Assembly: GCF_003651185.1 (NCBI RefSeq)
Contig: NZ_RCDC01000004.1
Location: 2,342,659 to 2,406,658, forward strand
Origin: Stenotrophomonas rhizophila
Lineage (GTDB): Bacteria; Pseudomonadota; Gammaproteobacteria; Xanthomonadales; Xanthomonadaceae
DNA length: 64,000 bases
Direction: 5' to 3'
Part shown: positions 38,600 to 47,514 of the stretch, piece by piece
Layout of the letters: each line of letters starts with the position of its first letter
How positions within the stretch are numbered: position 1 is the stretch's first letter
Made by a program: the position numbers and the translations under genes
The notes under the pieces: generated by a model
What the model was told of the DNA's origin: nothing
Seen by the model: the letters and a program-made list of their open reading frames with translations, nothing else
The model's database searches: none

Positions 38600-38670
38600 G
38601 TAGTGCCGGCCGCTGGCCGGCTCCCGGTTCTTTCTGCATCGTCTATCTGCCGGCCAGCGGCCGGCACTAC
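38600..38670. repeat. Inverted pair of SMAG-type REP elements
   Basis: The first copy is 38600-38621 (GTAG, TGCCGGCC, GCT, GGCCGGC). The second, 38649-38670, is the exact reverse complement. A third, degenerate palindrome (GTACCGACCATCGGTCGGC) follows near 38682-38700. They lie between convergent opgB and the MscS gene. Confidence 0.92.
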
Positions 38671-38724
38671 CTGCATCGGGACGGTACCGACCATCGGTCG
38701 GCATCCGTCCGTCATCGGTTGCGC

Positions 38725-41172
38725 TTACGCGTGCGGGTCAGGCGCCGCCGGATCCCGCACCAGATGGATATCCGTCGGCGAGGACAACGCGATCCCGGCG
38801 GCGGCAAACGTCTGCAGCATCGTGAAGTACAGCTCGCTGCGCGCGCCGTACACCGCACGCGGGCCTGACACGTAGGCGAAGCTGTTGATCGCGATCTGCC
38901 CATTGGCGATCGAATCGATGAACACCGACGGTGCCGGGTCGCTCAGCACGCCCGGGTGATCGGTGTAGGCATCCAGCAGGATCTGCCGCAACGCCGCCAC
39001 ATCGGTGTTCAACGGCACCGAGAACTGGATCTGGATCCGGCCCTGCGCGTTGCCCATCGTCATGTTGCGGATGGTCTTGGTGATCAGCTCGGAATTGGGC
39101 ACGATCAAGGTGGACTTGTCGCCGACCTGGATCTCGGTCGAACGCACGCTGATCCGCTTGATGTCGCCTTCCTGGTCGCCCAGCTTGACCCAGTCACCGA
39201 TCTTGACCGGCCGCTCGGCCAGCAAGATCAGGCCCGAGACGAAGTTCTGGGTGATCGCCTGCAGACCGAAACCGATACCGACCGAGAGTGCGCTGACCAC
39301 CAGCGCCAGCTTCTCGAAGCCGATGCCCAGCGCGGTCAAGCCCCACAACACCGCGGCGATGATGCCGAGGTAGCGGGTCACGGTGCTGATCGAGTTGCGT
39401 GCGCCGGCGTCCAGTTCGGTCTTGGGCAGGTAGGTATCGCTGAGCCAGCGTTGGAACGCCTGCATCACCGCCCACACCACCAGGAACACCAGCACCGCGT
39501 ACATCACGGTGCTCGGCCTGAGCGTGGTCTCACCGATCTTCAGCCCGCCGGACAGCGAATCCAGCCCACCGAGGAAGGCGTTGAGATTGCCGAACGGTGC
39601 CGCCAGCGCCAGCAGGCCAAGCACGATCACACCGACCCGCAGCACCGCCGAGAGCAGCACGCCGGCCTGCTCCACCCGCGCCTCGCTGAGCCCGGTGGTC
39701 AATACGATGGTCTGTCCGGCGCGGCTGCTGGGCGCGAGCACCCAGGTGGCCAGGTCATCGGCAAACTTGAGCAGCAGCGAGACCGCCATGAACACCACCG
39801 CGACCCAGACCAGCTGCTGGGCCACGAACAGCGCGAAGTTGAGATACCCCAGCAGTGTGGCGATCACCGCCGCGGCCACGGCGATGTGGCCGACCAGGCG
39901 CGCCAGCACGATCCAGCCACTGCGGCGAGGCGCCCCCCGCACCTTGCCATCACCACCAGCGCGGGGATCGGCCCGTGCTTCGGCCTCGGCGGCTTCGGCC
40001 GCCTGACGGTTGTGCATGCGCGCCAGCGAGGTCAGGATCGCGATGATCAGCCCCAGGTAGGTCAGCGCCATCAACCCATCGGCGGCCACCGTGGTCACCT
40101 CGCTGGTGCGGGCTGCACGGTCGAGGGCGACCAGCATGATGCTCAGCCAGGTCAGGCCGGCCGCGCCCCAGGCGTACTTGCGCAGGCGCAACGCCGCGCT
40201 GTCATCCAGCGACAGCAGCCGCCACGACGGGCGCTTGGGGACCAGCAGACAGGCACTGAGCGCAGCGATGAAGGCGGCCACGAAGGTGGCTACCTCGAAG
40301 GTCTCGGCCACCTGCTGCAGGCGCGGCGGGATCGCGCCGATCGCGTCCAGCGATTCCACCAGGGCCACCGCCGCCAGGCCCGGCAACAGCGTGCCGACCA
40401 GCAGCAGCCATACCGCCAGGCCGGAGCGGCGCAGGCGTCCATCGGGTGCACGCTCGGAGGCGGCAAAGCGGCGCCCCAGCGCGCGCAGCCACAGCCGCAA
40501 CGGGAAGAACAGCACCAGTGCGACCGCCAGGCCGATCAAGGGCGCGTTCCAGCCATGCTTGGCAATGGCTTTGCGGGCCGCGTCTTCGCCCAGGCGGTAA
40601 AGAATGGCCAGGCGGTGCACATCGTCCGGCACATCCTTGGCGAAGCTGCGCCACAGCGCAGGTGACAGCGGCGAGGCGACCTTGCGGCTCAGCTGTTCGC
40701 TGAACTGGGTGACCCGCATCTTCTCGATGCGCTCGCCGAGCTGCCTGGCATCCACTGAGAGCAGCTTGGCGCGGGCGATCTGCGCGGTGATGTCAGCCTT
40801 CTGCTGGTTCAGCGCCTTGCGCTGCCGGCTCACTTCCGGCGGCTCGACGGTGCCTTCGGCGACCTGGCCAAGCTGCTCGAGCCGCGCATCCACCTGCTGA
40901 CGCTGCGGGTCGAGGGCGCTCTGCAGGCCGTCGGCATCGCGCTGGACGGCCAGGGCGCGGTCGGACAGCGCCTTCAGGGTTTCAGTGGTGCCCGCATCCT
41001 CCAGCGCGTCACTGGTGGCGCGCAGCTCTTTTTCGGCCTGGATCAGTTGTTTGGCCGGATCCGGGGGCGGATCCGTGGCCTGCCCGAGCGCGACCGGCGC
41101 GGCGCCGAGCCAGGTGAACAACAGCAGCCAGCCCAGCGACCGCACCACAAACGAAGAATGACGAAGCGACAC
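38725..41172 (-). CDS. DUF3772 mechanosensitive channel, MscS family
   Basis: The 815-residue protein has a signal peptide (WLLLFTWLGAAPVALG), a periplasmic coiled-coil-rich DUF3772 region to about residue 200, roughly ten helices and a C-terminal MscS core. The pore helix and beta domain are GIGFGLQAITQNFVSG and LLAERPVKIGDWVKLGDQEG. It should release small solutes on hypo-osmotic shock, which fits neighbouring opgB, another osmotic gene. Convergent with opgB across REP elements. Confidence 0.9.
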   Translation of the reverse strand: MSLRHSSFVVRSLGWLLLFTWLGAAPVALGQATDPPPDPAKQLIQAEKELRATSDALEDAGTTETLKALSDRALAVQRDADGLQSALDPQRQQVDARLEQLGQVAEGTVEPPEVSRQRKALNQQKADITAQIARAKLLSVDARQLGERIEKMRVTQFSEQLSRKVASPLSPALWRSFAKDVPDDVHRLAILYRLGEDAARKAIAKHGWNAPLIGLAVALVLFFPLRLWLRALGRRFAASERAPDGRLRRSGLAVWLLLVGTLLPGLAAVALVESLDAIGAIPPRLQQVAETFEVATFVAAFIAALSACLLVPKRPSWRLLSLDDSAALRLRKYAWGAAGLTWLSIMLVALDRAARTSEVTTVAADGLMALTYLGLIIAILTSLARMHNRQAAEAAEAEARADPRAGGDGKVRGAPRRSGWIVLARLVGHIAVAAAVIATLLGYLNFALFVAQQLVWVAVVFMAVSLLLKFADDLATWVLAPSSRAGQTIVLTTGLSEARVEQAGVLLSAVLRVGVIVLGLLALAAPFGNLNAFLGGLDSLSGGLKIGETTLRPSTVMYAVLVFLVVWAVMQAFQRWLSDTYLPKTELDAGARNSISTVTRYLGIIAAVLWGLTALGIGFEKLALVVSALSVGIGFGLQAITQNFVSGLILLAERPVKIGDWVKLGDQEGDIKRISVRSTEIQVGDKSTLIVPNSELITKTIRNMTMGNAQGRIQIQFSVPLNTDVAALRQILLDAYTDHPGVLSDPAPSVFIDSIANGQIAINSFAYVSGPRAVYGARSELYFTMLQTFAAAGIALSSPTDIHLVRDPAAPDPHA

Positions 41173-41254
41173 GCCAGCACCAACGGTTCGCGCGGACCAC
41201 CGCGCCTGCCCGCGACTATAAACCGGGCCCCGTTCAGAACAGGTATGCGGGCGC

Positions 41255-41503
41255 TCAGTACTTCAGGCGGAGCTCCTCGACCTGCGGCTGCAGGCGGGCA
41301 TACCAGTCCTGGAACTCTTCCTCGGTGATCTCCTCGGGCGCGTAGACCGCGATCTCATCCCAGGCGTGATCGGTCGGCAACGGCTGCCGCGGCCCGGCGC
41401 GCAGGGTGTAGGTCACCCCCTCGTGGTCGAGCACATCGTCGGCGGTCTCGCGCTGCTGGCGGGCAACGCCGGTTTCGCTCTTGAGCAGAATCACCTGGTA
41501 CAT
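41255..41503 (-). CDS. Small conserved hypothetical protein
   Basis: The 82-residue acidic protein is MYQVILLKSETGVA..., with EEITEEEFQDWYARLQPQ near the end; no membrane segment or signal. GGAG lies 6 nt before ATG 41503, which decides the start among three in-frame ATGs. It lies 82 bp upstream of the MscS gene on the same strand. Function unknown. Confidence 0.65.
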   Translation of the reverse strand: MYQVILLKSETGVARQQRETADDVLDHEGVTYTLRAGPRQPLPTDHAWDEIAVYAPEEITEEEFQDWYARLQPQVEELRLKY

Positions 41504-41686
41504 CCGCATCTCCATCGCTGTTGAAAGAAGCGCTGATGGCGCTCCGGCCCAGCATAGCGCCGCCCAGGCGGTCGGAGCATGACGCATCGGCAACGCACCG
41601 TTCTCGACGCCGCACTCGCCCCGGCTTCACCCGGCCGTGGCAGCAGCCGCGGCATCGTGGAATCGCATTCCCACCAGCCGTTGCCC

Positions 41687-42181
41687 ATGACCCCACATCC
41701 CGACCTGAAAACCGTTCCCGACCTGAAGCTGCCGCGATACCTGGGCACCTGGTACGAGATCGCCCGCCTGCCGATGAAGCACGAGCCGGAAGGCTGCACC
41801 GATGTGTCCGCGCATTACAGCCTGAAAGACAACGGCCACGTCGCCGTGGTCAACCGCTGCCGCATGGGCAACGAGATCGAGCAAGCCGACGGTGAGGCCT
41901 GCCCGGTCGATAACGACACCGCGCGGCTGGAGGTCAGCTTCCTGCCCAAGGGCCTGCGCTGGCTGCCGTTTACCAAGGGCGACTACTGGGTGATTCAGAT
42001 CGCACCGGATTACAGCGTCTCGCTGGTCGGCAGCCCGGACCGCAAGTTCCTCTGGCTGCTGGCGCGCACCCCCACACTCGACCGCACCACGCAGGAGCAC
42101 TACCTGGCCCAGGCACGGCTGCAGGGCTTCGACCTGACCGAGCTGATCCAGACCCCGCACACCGGCCACCCCACCGCCTGA
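41687..42181 (+). CDS. Bacterial lipocalin (Blc-like)
   Basis: The 164-residue protein has the lipocalin GxW motif in LPRYLGTWYEIARLPMKHE and the second and third blocks (NRCRMGNEIEQADGEA; GDYWVIQIAPDYSVSLVGSPDRKFLWLLARTP). Unlike E. coli Blc it shows no lipoprotein signal from ATG 41687, so it may be cytosolic or use another start. It probably binds fatty acids or lysophospholipids. It ends 7 bp before the oxidoreductase gene. Confidence 0.9.
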   Translation: MTPHPDLKTVPDLKLPRYLGTWYEIARLPMKHEPEGCTDVSAHYSLKDNGHVAVVNRCRMGNEIEQADGEACPVDNDTARLEVSFLPKGLRWLPFTKGDYWVIQIAPDYSVSLVGSPDRKFLWLLARTPTLDRTTQEHYLAQARLQGFDLTELIQTPHTGHPTA

Positions 42182-42188
42182 GGCTGCC

Positions 42189-43400
42189 ATGGATCTGAAG
42201 AGCGGGTATCCGTTCTGGGCCGTGCGCAACGGCCTGATGCATGCATTTCCCCCGTTGGAGAAGGATCTCAACTGCGAGGTGCTGGTCGTCGGCGGCGGCA
42301 TCAGTGGCGCGCTGATTGCGGACGAGCTGTGCGCGCACGGCCATGATGTGGCGCTGATCGAACAGCGCGACATCGGCTGGGGCAGCACCGCCGCCAGCAC
42401 TGCGTTGCTGCAGTATGAGATTGACACGCACCTGATCGACCTGGCCCAACGCTACGGCGAGGACGCGGCGGTGCTGGCCTATCAGGCCTGTGCCGAGGCG
42501 ATCCCGGCCATCTGCAAGGTGGCCGCGCCGTTCCGCGATGTGGACTGCCAGCGCATGGCCAGCCTGTACTACGCGAGCAAGCGCGGGCACCAGGCGGTAC
42601 TGGCCGAAGAGTGCGCACTGCGTGCCAAGCACGGCTTCGATGTGCGCTGGCTGGACAGCGAGGCGGTCCAGGCCGAGTACGGCATCCGCGCACCGGGCGC
42701 GATCCTCAGTGCGCTCGCCGCACGCATCGACCCCTACCGGCTCACCTACCGGCTGCTGATGCGGCTGCACACGCGCGGCTGTGGCGTCTACGACCGCACC
42801 GTGCTCGATACGCTCACCCCGACCCCGCGTGGCGTCACCGCGACCACGCTGGGCGGCGCGCGCATCCGTGCCCGCCACGTGGTGCTGGCCACTGGCTATG
42901 CCGGGCAGCGCTGGTTGAAGCCCTCGGTGGCCCGCAACCGCAGCAGCTATGCCTTCATCACCGATCCGATCCACCCGGACCTGCTGGGCCCGCTGCGCGG
43001 GACCATGGCCTGGGAATCGGCGCGCCCCTATCTCTATCTGCGCAGTACTGGCGACAACCGGCTGCTGATCGGCGGTGAGGATGACGCCATCGATCTCCCG
43101 GCGCGGCGCGACCGGCGGGTGGAGAGCAAGACCGTCACGCTGCTCAGGAAGACCGCCAAACTGTTCCCGCACCTGCCACTGCAGCCGGCCTTCTCCTGGG
43201 GCGGCACCTTCGCCGAGACCCACGATGGCCTGCCGTTCTTCGGCCCCCACCCGCAATGGGGGCCACGGGTACTGTTCGCGATGGCCTACGGCGGCAACGG
43301 GATCACCTACTCCATGATCGGCGCCGGACTGCTGCGGGCGCGGATCGAACGCCGCCGGCATCCGCTGTCCACGCTGTTCGGATTTGACCGGTTGCGCTGA
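42189..43400 (+). CDS. FAD-dependent oxidoreductase, DadA-like
   Basis: The 403-residue protein has the FAD-binding EVLVVGGGISGALIADELCAHGHDVALIEQ near residue 30, a GSTAAST segment and the C-terminal LLIGGEDDAIDLP and AMAYGGNGITYS. This is the glycine/D-amino acid oxidase (DAO) fold. The substrate is not evident. It lies 7 bp after the lipocalin and is likely co-transcribed with it. Confidence 0.87.
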   Translation: MDLKSGYPFWAVRNGLMHAFPPLEKDLNCEVLVVGGGISGALIADELCAHGHDVALIEQRDIGWGSTAASTALLQYEIDTHLIDLAQRYGEDAAVLAYQACAEAIPAICKVAAPFRDVDCQRMASLYYASKRGHQAVLAEECALRAKHGFDVRWLDSEAVQAEYGIRAPGAILSALAARIDPYRLTYRLLMRLHTRGCGVYDRTVLDTLTPTPRGVTATTLGGARIRARHVVLATGYAGQRWLKPSVARNRSSYAFITDPIHPDLLGPLRGTMAWESARPYLYLRSTGDNRLLIGGEDDAIDLPARRDRRVESKTVTLLRKTAKLFPHLPLQPAFSWGGTFAETHDGLPFFGPHPQWGPRVLFAMAYGGNGITYSMIGAGLLRARIERRRHPLSTLFGFDRLR

Positions 43401-43498
43401 GTTCCCCTTGCAACGCACGCCATGACAGGCATCATTCAAACTACGGCTGCTAGCGTCAGCGCTGTCGGCCGTCCCGCCTGTCTGCTCCGGAGCCTCTC

Positions 43499-44005
43499 AT
43501 GACCCGCCTGCTTCCCCTGCTGCTGTGCCTGTCCCTGCCCGGTGTGGCGCTGGCCCAGTCTGCCGCAGGCGCCACCGGCCCGCAGTCCTCGACCGGGCTG
43601 GACCTGAGCATCCCGGACGCCCCGCTGCAGTACCTGAGCGATCAATCGCTGCGCGGCGACCCGCCCGGCACCTTCTACGGCGACCGCACCGGCCGGCGCT
43701 CCACCGAGCGGGCCGCCAACGGCATCGCCCACGTGACCGATGACAAGCTGCGGGTCAACGGCAGCTTCACCACCGGCATCGGCTATTCCGAGAATTACGG
43801 CAACAGCCATTACAACGCAGCCGAGCTCAATCTGAGCAAGAACTACACCACGGACGAGGGCAACACCCGCAACGTCAACGTCAATATCCGGGTGAGCGAG
43901 GGCAAGGGCCCCGGCTTCTTCGGTCCGTATGGCTATGACGGCTTCGGGGGTTATGGCGGTTACGACCGTGGCCCGGGCTACTGGGATTACCCGGCGCGCT
44001 GGTAA
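43499..44005 (+). CDS. Exported protein with Gly/Tyr-rich tail
   Basis: The 168-residue protein has a signal peptide (MTRLLPLLLCLSLPGVALA). The middle region includes LRVNGSFTTGIGYSENYGNSHYNAAELNLSKNYT, with alternating polar residues as in beta strands. The last 30 residues are Gly/Tyr/Phe/Pro-rich (GFGGYGGYDRGPGYW). I do not recognise a family. It could be a small outer-membrane or surface protein. Confidence in the gene is good, in function none. Confidence 0.7.
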   Translation: MTRLLPLLLCLSLPGVALAQSAAGATGPQSSTGLDLSIPDAPLQYLSDQSLRGDPPGTFYGDRTGRRSTERAANGIAHVTDDKLRVNGSFTTGIGYSENYGNSHYNAAELNLSKNYTTDEGNTRNVNVNIRVSEGKGPGFFGPYGYDGFGGYGGYDRGPGYWDYPARW

Positions 44006-44087
44006 GCGCTGCAGCCCCCAGGCAATGACGCGGACGGCCGGGGAAACCCGGCCGTTCGTACATCCAGCGCGCGGTGGCGCGGCCGGA

Positions 44088-44522
44088 TCAGTCCCACCAG
44101 CCATCGCGCTTGCTGGCGAGCACGCGGCCATCGTAGCCACTCATGCGCACTTCCACGCGCTGGTTGCGGGCGTTGTGCGCATCCAGGGTCCAGGTCGCGC
44201 CATCGCGCTCGATCGATTCGATCTGCGTCAGCCCGGCCTTGCCCGCCAGCGCCAGGATCTGCCCGGCGTCCAGCACGGCGCGGCCATCGCGCGGATCGAA
44301 GATCTCGCCCTGGGTGTCATCGATGATCACTTCATCGACCGTGCCGTCCTTGCGGGTCACGTCCGCTTCCCACACGCCATCGTCGTGCTCCAGCTCATGC
44401 ACCTGGGTATAGCCGGCCGCGCTCAGCTTGGCCTGGACCTGGGCGGCCGACAGGTTGGCGGCAAAGGCCGGGGTGGCGAACAGCGCAGCGGCCAGGGCGG
44501 TAGCGGCAATCATCGTCTTCAT
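44088..44522 (-). CDS. PepSY-domain periplasmic protein
   Basis: The 144-residue protein has a signal peptide (MKTMIAATALAAALFATPAFA) and two PepSY-like repeats: AAGYTQVHELEHDDGVWEADVTRKDGTVDEVIIDD and the second half ending LASKRDGWWD. PepSY domains often inhibit proteases or accompany two-component systems. It is divergent from a second PepSY gene and the response regulator; the 140-bp gap holds a direct repeat. Confidence 0.85.
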   Translation of the reverse strand: MKTMIAATALAAALFATPAFAANLSAAQVQAKLSAAGYTQVHELEHDDGVWEADVTRKDGTVDEVIIDDTQGEIFDPRDGRAVLDAGQILALAGKAGLTQIESIERDGATWTLDAHNARNQRVEVRMSGYDGRVLASKRDGWWD

Positions 44523-44599
44523 GGGAATCCTTGAGGGGGCACCGGTCCATTCCGGCGCCGCCAGTCTGGCCACCGCGCCTAACCAGACCATGAGGGCGA

Positions 44600-44619
44600 C
44601 TGTTAGATACTGTTTAGAC
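44600..44619. promoter_or_regulatory. Direct repeat, candidate response-regulator box
   Basis: CTGTTAGATA and CTGTTTAGAC are adjacent 10-bp direct repeats in the region between the divergent PepSY genes. Half-sites of TGTTTA type at 10-11 bp spacing resemble PhoP boxes of OmpR-family regulators. It lies 43 bp before the 44663 start. Confidence 0.5.
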
Positions 44620-44662
44620 CGCCCCGGTATACCGGTGGCCTGCCCTTCGCCTGCGTGCCCGC

Positions 44663-44962
44663 ATGTCTGCCCTGTCCCTGATGCTGCCCCTGCTGCTGAC
44701 CCTCGCCCCGCAGGACCCAATGCGGGTGCTCGACGGTGGCAGCCGCCAGCAGGACAGCGTGCGCCAGGCGGTGCGGCAGGGCCGCTTCGTGCCGCTGGAA
44801 CAGGTGGTCGCCGATGCGCTGCGTCGCTACCCCGGCAAGCTGATCGAGGTGGAACTGGATGACGGGAAATACGAGGTCGAGATCCTCGGCCCGGATGGCG
44901 TGGTGATGGAGCTGGATTACGATGCCGCCACCGGCCGCCTGCTGAAAATGGAAAAAGACTGA
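44663..44962 (+). CDS. Small PepSY-domain protein
   Basis: The 99-residue protein has a short hydrophobic N-terminus (MSALSLMLPLLLTLAP) and one PepSY unit (VADALRRYPGKLIEVELDDGKYEVEILGPDGVVMELDYDAATGRLLKMEKD). Its stop overlaps the response-regulator start by one base, so it is part of the two-component operon and may act as its periplasmic modulator (inference). Confidence 0.85.
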   Translation: MSALSLMLPLLLTLAPQDPMRVLDGGSRQQDSVRQAVRQGRFVPLEQVVADALRRYPGKLIEVELDDGKYEVEILGPDGVVMELDYDAATGRLLKMEKD

Positions 44963-45624
44963 TGCGCGTGCTGCTTGCCGAAGATGACGCCCTGCTCGCC
45001 AGCCGGCTGCAGACGCTGCTGGAAGAGGCCGGCTACGTGGTCATCCACAGTGCGGAGGGGCGGGATGCCGAGTACCAGGGGCAGATCCAGGACATCGCCG
45101 CGGCCGTGGTCGATCTGGGCCTGCCGGGCCTGGACGGGCTGAGCGTGATCGAACGCTGGCGCCAGGCCGGGCGCGATTTCCCGGTGCTGGTGCTGACCGC
45201 CCGCGCCCGCTGGCACGACAAACTGGCCGGCTTCGATGCCGGCGCCGATGACTACCTGACCAAACCCTTCCAGCCCGAAGAACTGCTGCTGCGCCTGCGC
45301 GCCCTGATCCGCCGCAGTGCCGGCCACGCGCATCCGCGCCTGCAGTGCGGCCCGCTGGTGCTGGACGTCAACGCCGGCCGCTTCGAGCTGGACGGCGCGC
45401 CGCTGGCACTCAGCGCGCAGGAGCACCGCATCCTCAGCTACTTCATGCATCACCCTGATACCGTGTTGAGCCGCTCCCGGCTGGGCGAGAACGTCTACGA
45501 AGACGGCTTCGATCCAGACTCCAACACGCTGGATGTGCTGATCGGCCGCATCCGCCGCAAGCTCGGCAGCGAGCTGATCCACACGCATCGCGGCCAGGGC
45601 TTCCGCCTCTCGGCAACGCCATGA
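44962..45624 (+). CDS. OmpR/PhoP-type response regulator
   Basis: The 220-residue protein has a receiver domain (acid pair D8-D9, phosphoacceptor D51 in AVVDLGLPGLDG, Thr in VLTARAR, Lys in DYLTKPF) and a winged-helix output domain ending IRRKLGSELIHTHRGQGFRL. It overlaps the PepSY gene by 1 bp and the kinase by 4 bp. Similarity is closest to PhoP-type regulators, but the signal is not known. Confidence 0.9.
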   Translation: MRVLLAEDDALLASRLQTLLEEAGYVVIHSAEGRDAEYQGQIQDIAAAVVDLGLPGLDGLSVIERWRQAGRDFPVLVLTARARWHDKLAGFDAGADDYLTKPFQPEELLLRLRALIRRSAGHAHPRLQCGPLVLDVNAGRFELDGAPLALSAQEHRILSYFMHHPDTVLSRSRLGENVYEDGFDPDSNTLDVLIGRIRRKLGSELIHTHRGQGFRLSATP

Positions 45625-46946
45625 CCACCGGCTCGCTGCGCACCCGCCTGCTGGTGGCCGGTGGCCTGGGCCTGGTGCTGGTGTCGGCCTTGGCGACCTG
45701 GTGGCTGGGCGCGATGTTCGAGCGTTCAGCGCGGACCGCGATGGATGAGCGCCTGGGCAACGATCTGATCGCGGTGCTGGCACTGGCCGAAAGCGATGCC
45801 AACGGCCAGCTGCAGTGGCGCGACACGCTGGCTGACGAGCGCTACCGCCGCGTGTTCTCCGGCGACTACTGGCAGGTGCTGGACCAACAAGGCCGCCCGC
45901 TCGGGCAATCGCGCTCGCTGTGGGACGGCTCGCTGGCCGCGCCAAGCGCACTGCGACCGGGTCCGGCGCAGGCCTTCGATGCTCCCGGCCCGCTGCAGCA
46001 ATCCCTGCGCGTGCTGGCCCAGCAGGTCACCCTGCCCCGCGCCGCCGCGCCGGTGATCGTGATGGTCGCCACCGACCGCAGCCCGTTGGATGCCCAGGTC
46101 GCCAGTTTCCGGCAACGCACCGCGCTCGCGCTGGCCGTGCTCATCGCTGTGTGGTTCGGCGTACTGGTGACCCAGGTGCATTACGGCCTGCGGCCGCTGG
46201 CCGAACTGGGCCGCATTGCCGGGCAGGTCCGCAACGGCGAGAACGTGCGCTTCCCGCAGCAGGGCCTGGTGAAAGAAGTCGCGCCGCTGGCCGGCCAGCT
46301 CAACGCGCTGCTCGACCATCATCAGCGCATGGTGGTACGCGCACGCCGCAGCGCCGAAGACCTGGCGCACGCGCTGAAGACGCCGCTGACCGTGCTCACC
46401 ACCGAGGCCGAGGGCGACGGCAGCGACTGGCGCCAGACCCTGCGCAGCGAGACCGCGCGCATGCAGGCCAGCATCGATCGTTACCTCGCTGCAGGCCTGG
46501 GCGCCGACAGCCAGCAGCGCACGCCGGTGGCGCCGGTGGTGAGTGCGCTGTGCGGGCTGATGCAGCGCGTGCATGCCGCGCGTGGGCTGCGTTTTACGTG
46601 CGACAGCGACACCACGGGGGTATTCGCCGGTGCGCGCGAGGATCTGGAAGAGATGCTGGGCAACCTGCTCGACAATGCGGGCAAGTGGGCCAGTCACGCA
46701 GTGCGCGTGGAGGTGGCACCACGGGAGGGTCAGCTGCGCATCACGGTGAGTGATGACGGTCCCGGGCTTCCCGCGGAGCAGCTGCAGCACGTGCTGGAAC
46801 GCGGCGTGCGGCTGGATGAGCGCGCGGCCGGGAGTGGGCTGGGATTGTCGATCGTGGCCGACATTGCCGAGAGTTACGGTGGAACGCTGGTGCTGGCCAA
46901 TGGCGCGCCGGGGTTGCAGGCGACGTTGACGTTGCCGGCAGGGTAA
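45621..46946 (+). CDS. PhoQ-like sensor histidine kinase
   Basis: The 441-residue kinase has two membrane helices (near 8-30 and 165-185) around a periplasmic sensor, a HAMP-like linker (RPLAELGRIAGQVRNGENV), an H-box DLAHALKTPLTVLT of PhoQ type and an ATPase domain with NLLDNAGKW (N-box) and DDGPGLPAEQL, GSGLGLSIV (G-boxes). All catalytic motifs are intact. A REP pair follows the stop. Confidence 0.9.
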   Translation: MTTGSLRTRLLVAGGLGLVLVSALATWWLGAMFERSARTAMDERLGNDLIAVLALAESDANGQLQWRDTLADERYRRVFSGDYWQVLDQQGRPLGQSRSLWDGSLAAPSALRPGPAQAFDAPGPLQQSLRVLAQQVTLPRAAAPVIVMVATDRSPLDAQVASFRQRTALALAVLIAVWFGVLVTQVHYGLRPLAELGRIAGQVRNGENVRFPQQGLVKEVAPLAGQLNALLDHHQRMVVRARRSAEDLAHALKTPLTVLTTEAEGDGSDWRQTLRSETARMQASIDRYLAAGLGADSQQRTPVAPVVSALCGLMQRVHAARGLRFTCDSDTTGVFAGAREDLEEMLGNLLDNAGKWASHAVRVEVAPREGQLRITVSDDGPGLPAEQLQHVLERGVRLDERAAGSGLGLSIVADIAESYGGTLVLANGAPGLQATLTLPAG

Positions 46947-46982
46947 GAGCTGCCCTCGCTGACGGCATTGCTTGTGCCGTTG

Positions 46983-47044
46983 GTAGTGCCGGCCGCTGGC
47001 CGGCTCCCCGACCCTGCGTGGTGCCGGCCAGCGGCCGGCACTAC
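46983..47044. repeat. Inverted pair of SMAG-type REP elements
   Basis: Copies at 46983-47004 (plus) and 47023-47044 (minus) are exact inverted copies with GTAG at the outer ends, 18 bp apart. They lie between the convergent kinase and DUF6122 genes. Confidence 0.92.
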
Positions 47045-47077
47045 CGGTCATGCGTAGCGGATCGGAGGCTGCACGAG

Positions 47078-47096
47078 ATCCACGCGTAGCGTGGAT
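47078..47096. repeat. Short palindrome ATCCACGC/GCGTGGAT
   Basis: An 8-bp perfect stem with a GTA loop ends exactly before the stop codon of the minus-strand gene at 47097. It resembles another REP subtype and may serve as its 3' hairpin. Confidence 0.55.
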
Positions 47097-47420
47097 TCAC
47101 CTGCCGGCGTGCATCCACCAGCAATCAATGGCATCCAGCACGATGTGGATGATCAGACCGATACCGAACAGCCGCGTCTTCTTCGGCACACACAACCCCG
47201 CGTATACCGCGATCGCTGGCGCCGTGTGCAATGGATGGAAACCGATGCTGCAGCGGTTCGGGGCGTAGATCGGGTCGGCCAGCAGGTGGTCCAGATCGAT
47301 GATCCAGCCCAGCAGCATCAGCACCCAGGCGGACATGAAACGCTTGCGCCAGAACATCCACGCCAGCACCGCTGGTACGGCCGCATGCAGGAACAGATGA
47401 AAGATCGCGCGGGCGCTCAT
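47097..47420 (-). CDS. DUF6122-family membrane protein
   Basis: The 107-residue protein has three hydrophobic helices and conserved DLDHLLADPIYAPNRCSIGFHPLHT, with Asp and His residues like those of the YdjM-type membrane-bound hydrolases; the C-terminal HIVLDAIDCWW also fits. The catalytic role is unproven. It is downstream of speA on the same strand by reversed order, separated by 94 bp. Confidence 0.75.
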   Translation of the reverse strand: MSARAIFHLFLHAAVPAVLAWMFWRKRFMSAWVLMLLGWIIDLDHLLADPIYAPNRCSIGFHPLHTAPAIAVYAGLCVPKKTRLFGIGLIIHIVLDAIDCWWMHAGR

Positions 47421-47514
47421 GGGGTTTCCAGGTGCCTTGAAGGAACCGACGGGCCGTGACCGACGCTACCGACGACCGGGTGAGGCCCGAAGGCCATCAC
47501 CCGTCGCCACCGGC

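Noticed and set aside
47078..47096. tRNA or att site near the DUF6122 gene
   Set aside because: The palindrome is only 19 bp, fits a REP-like repeat and no integrase or tRNA is present.
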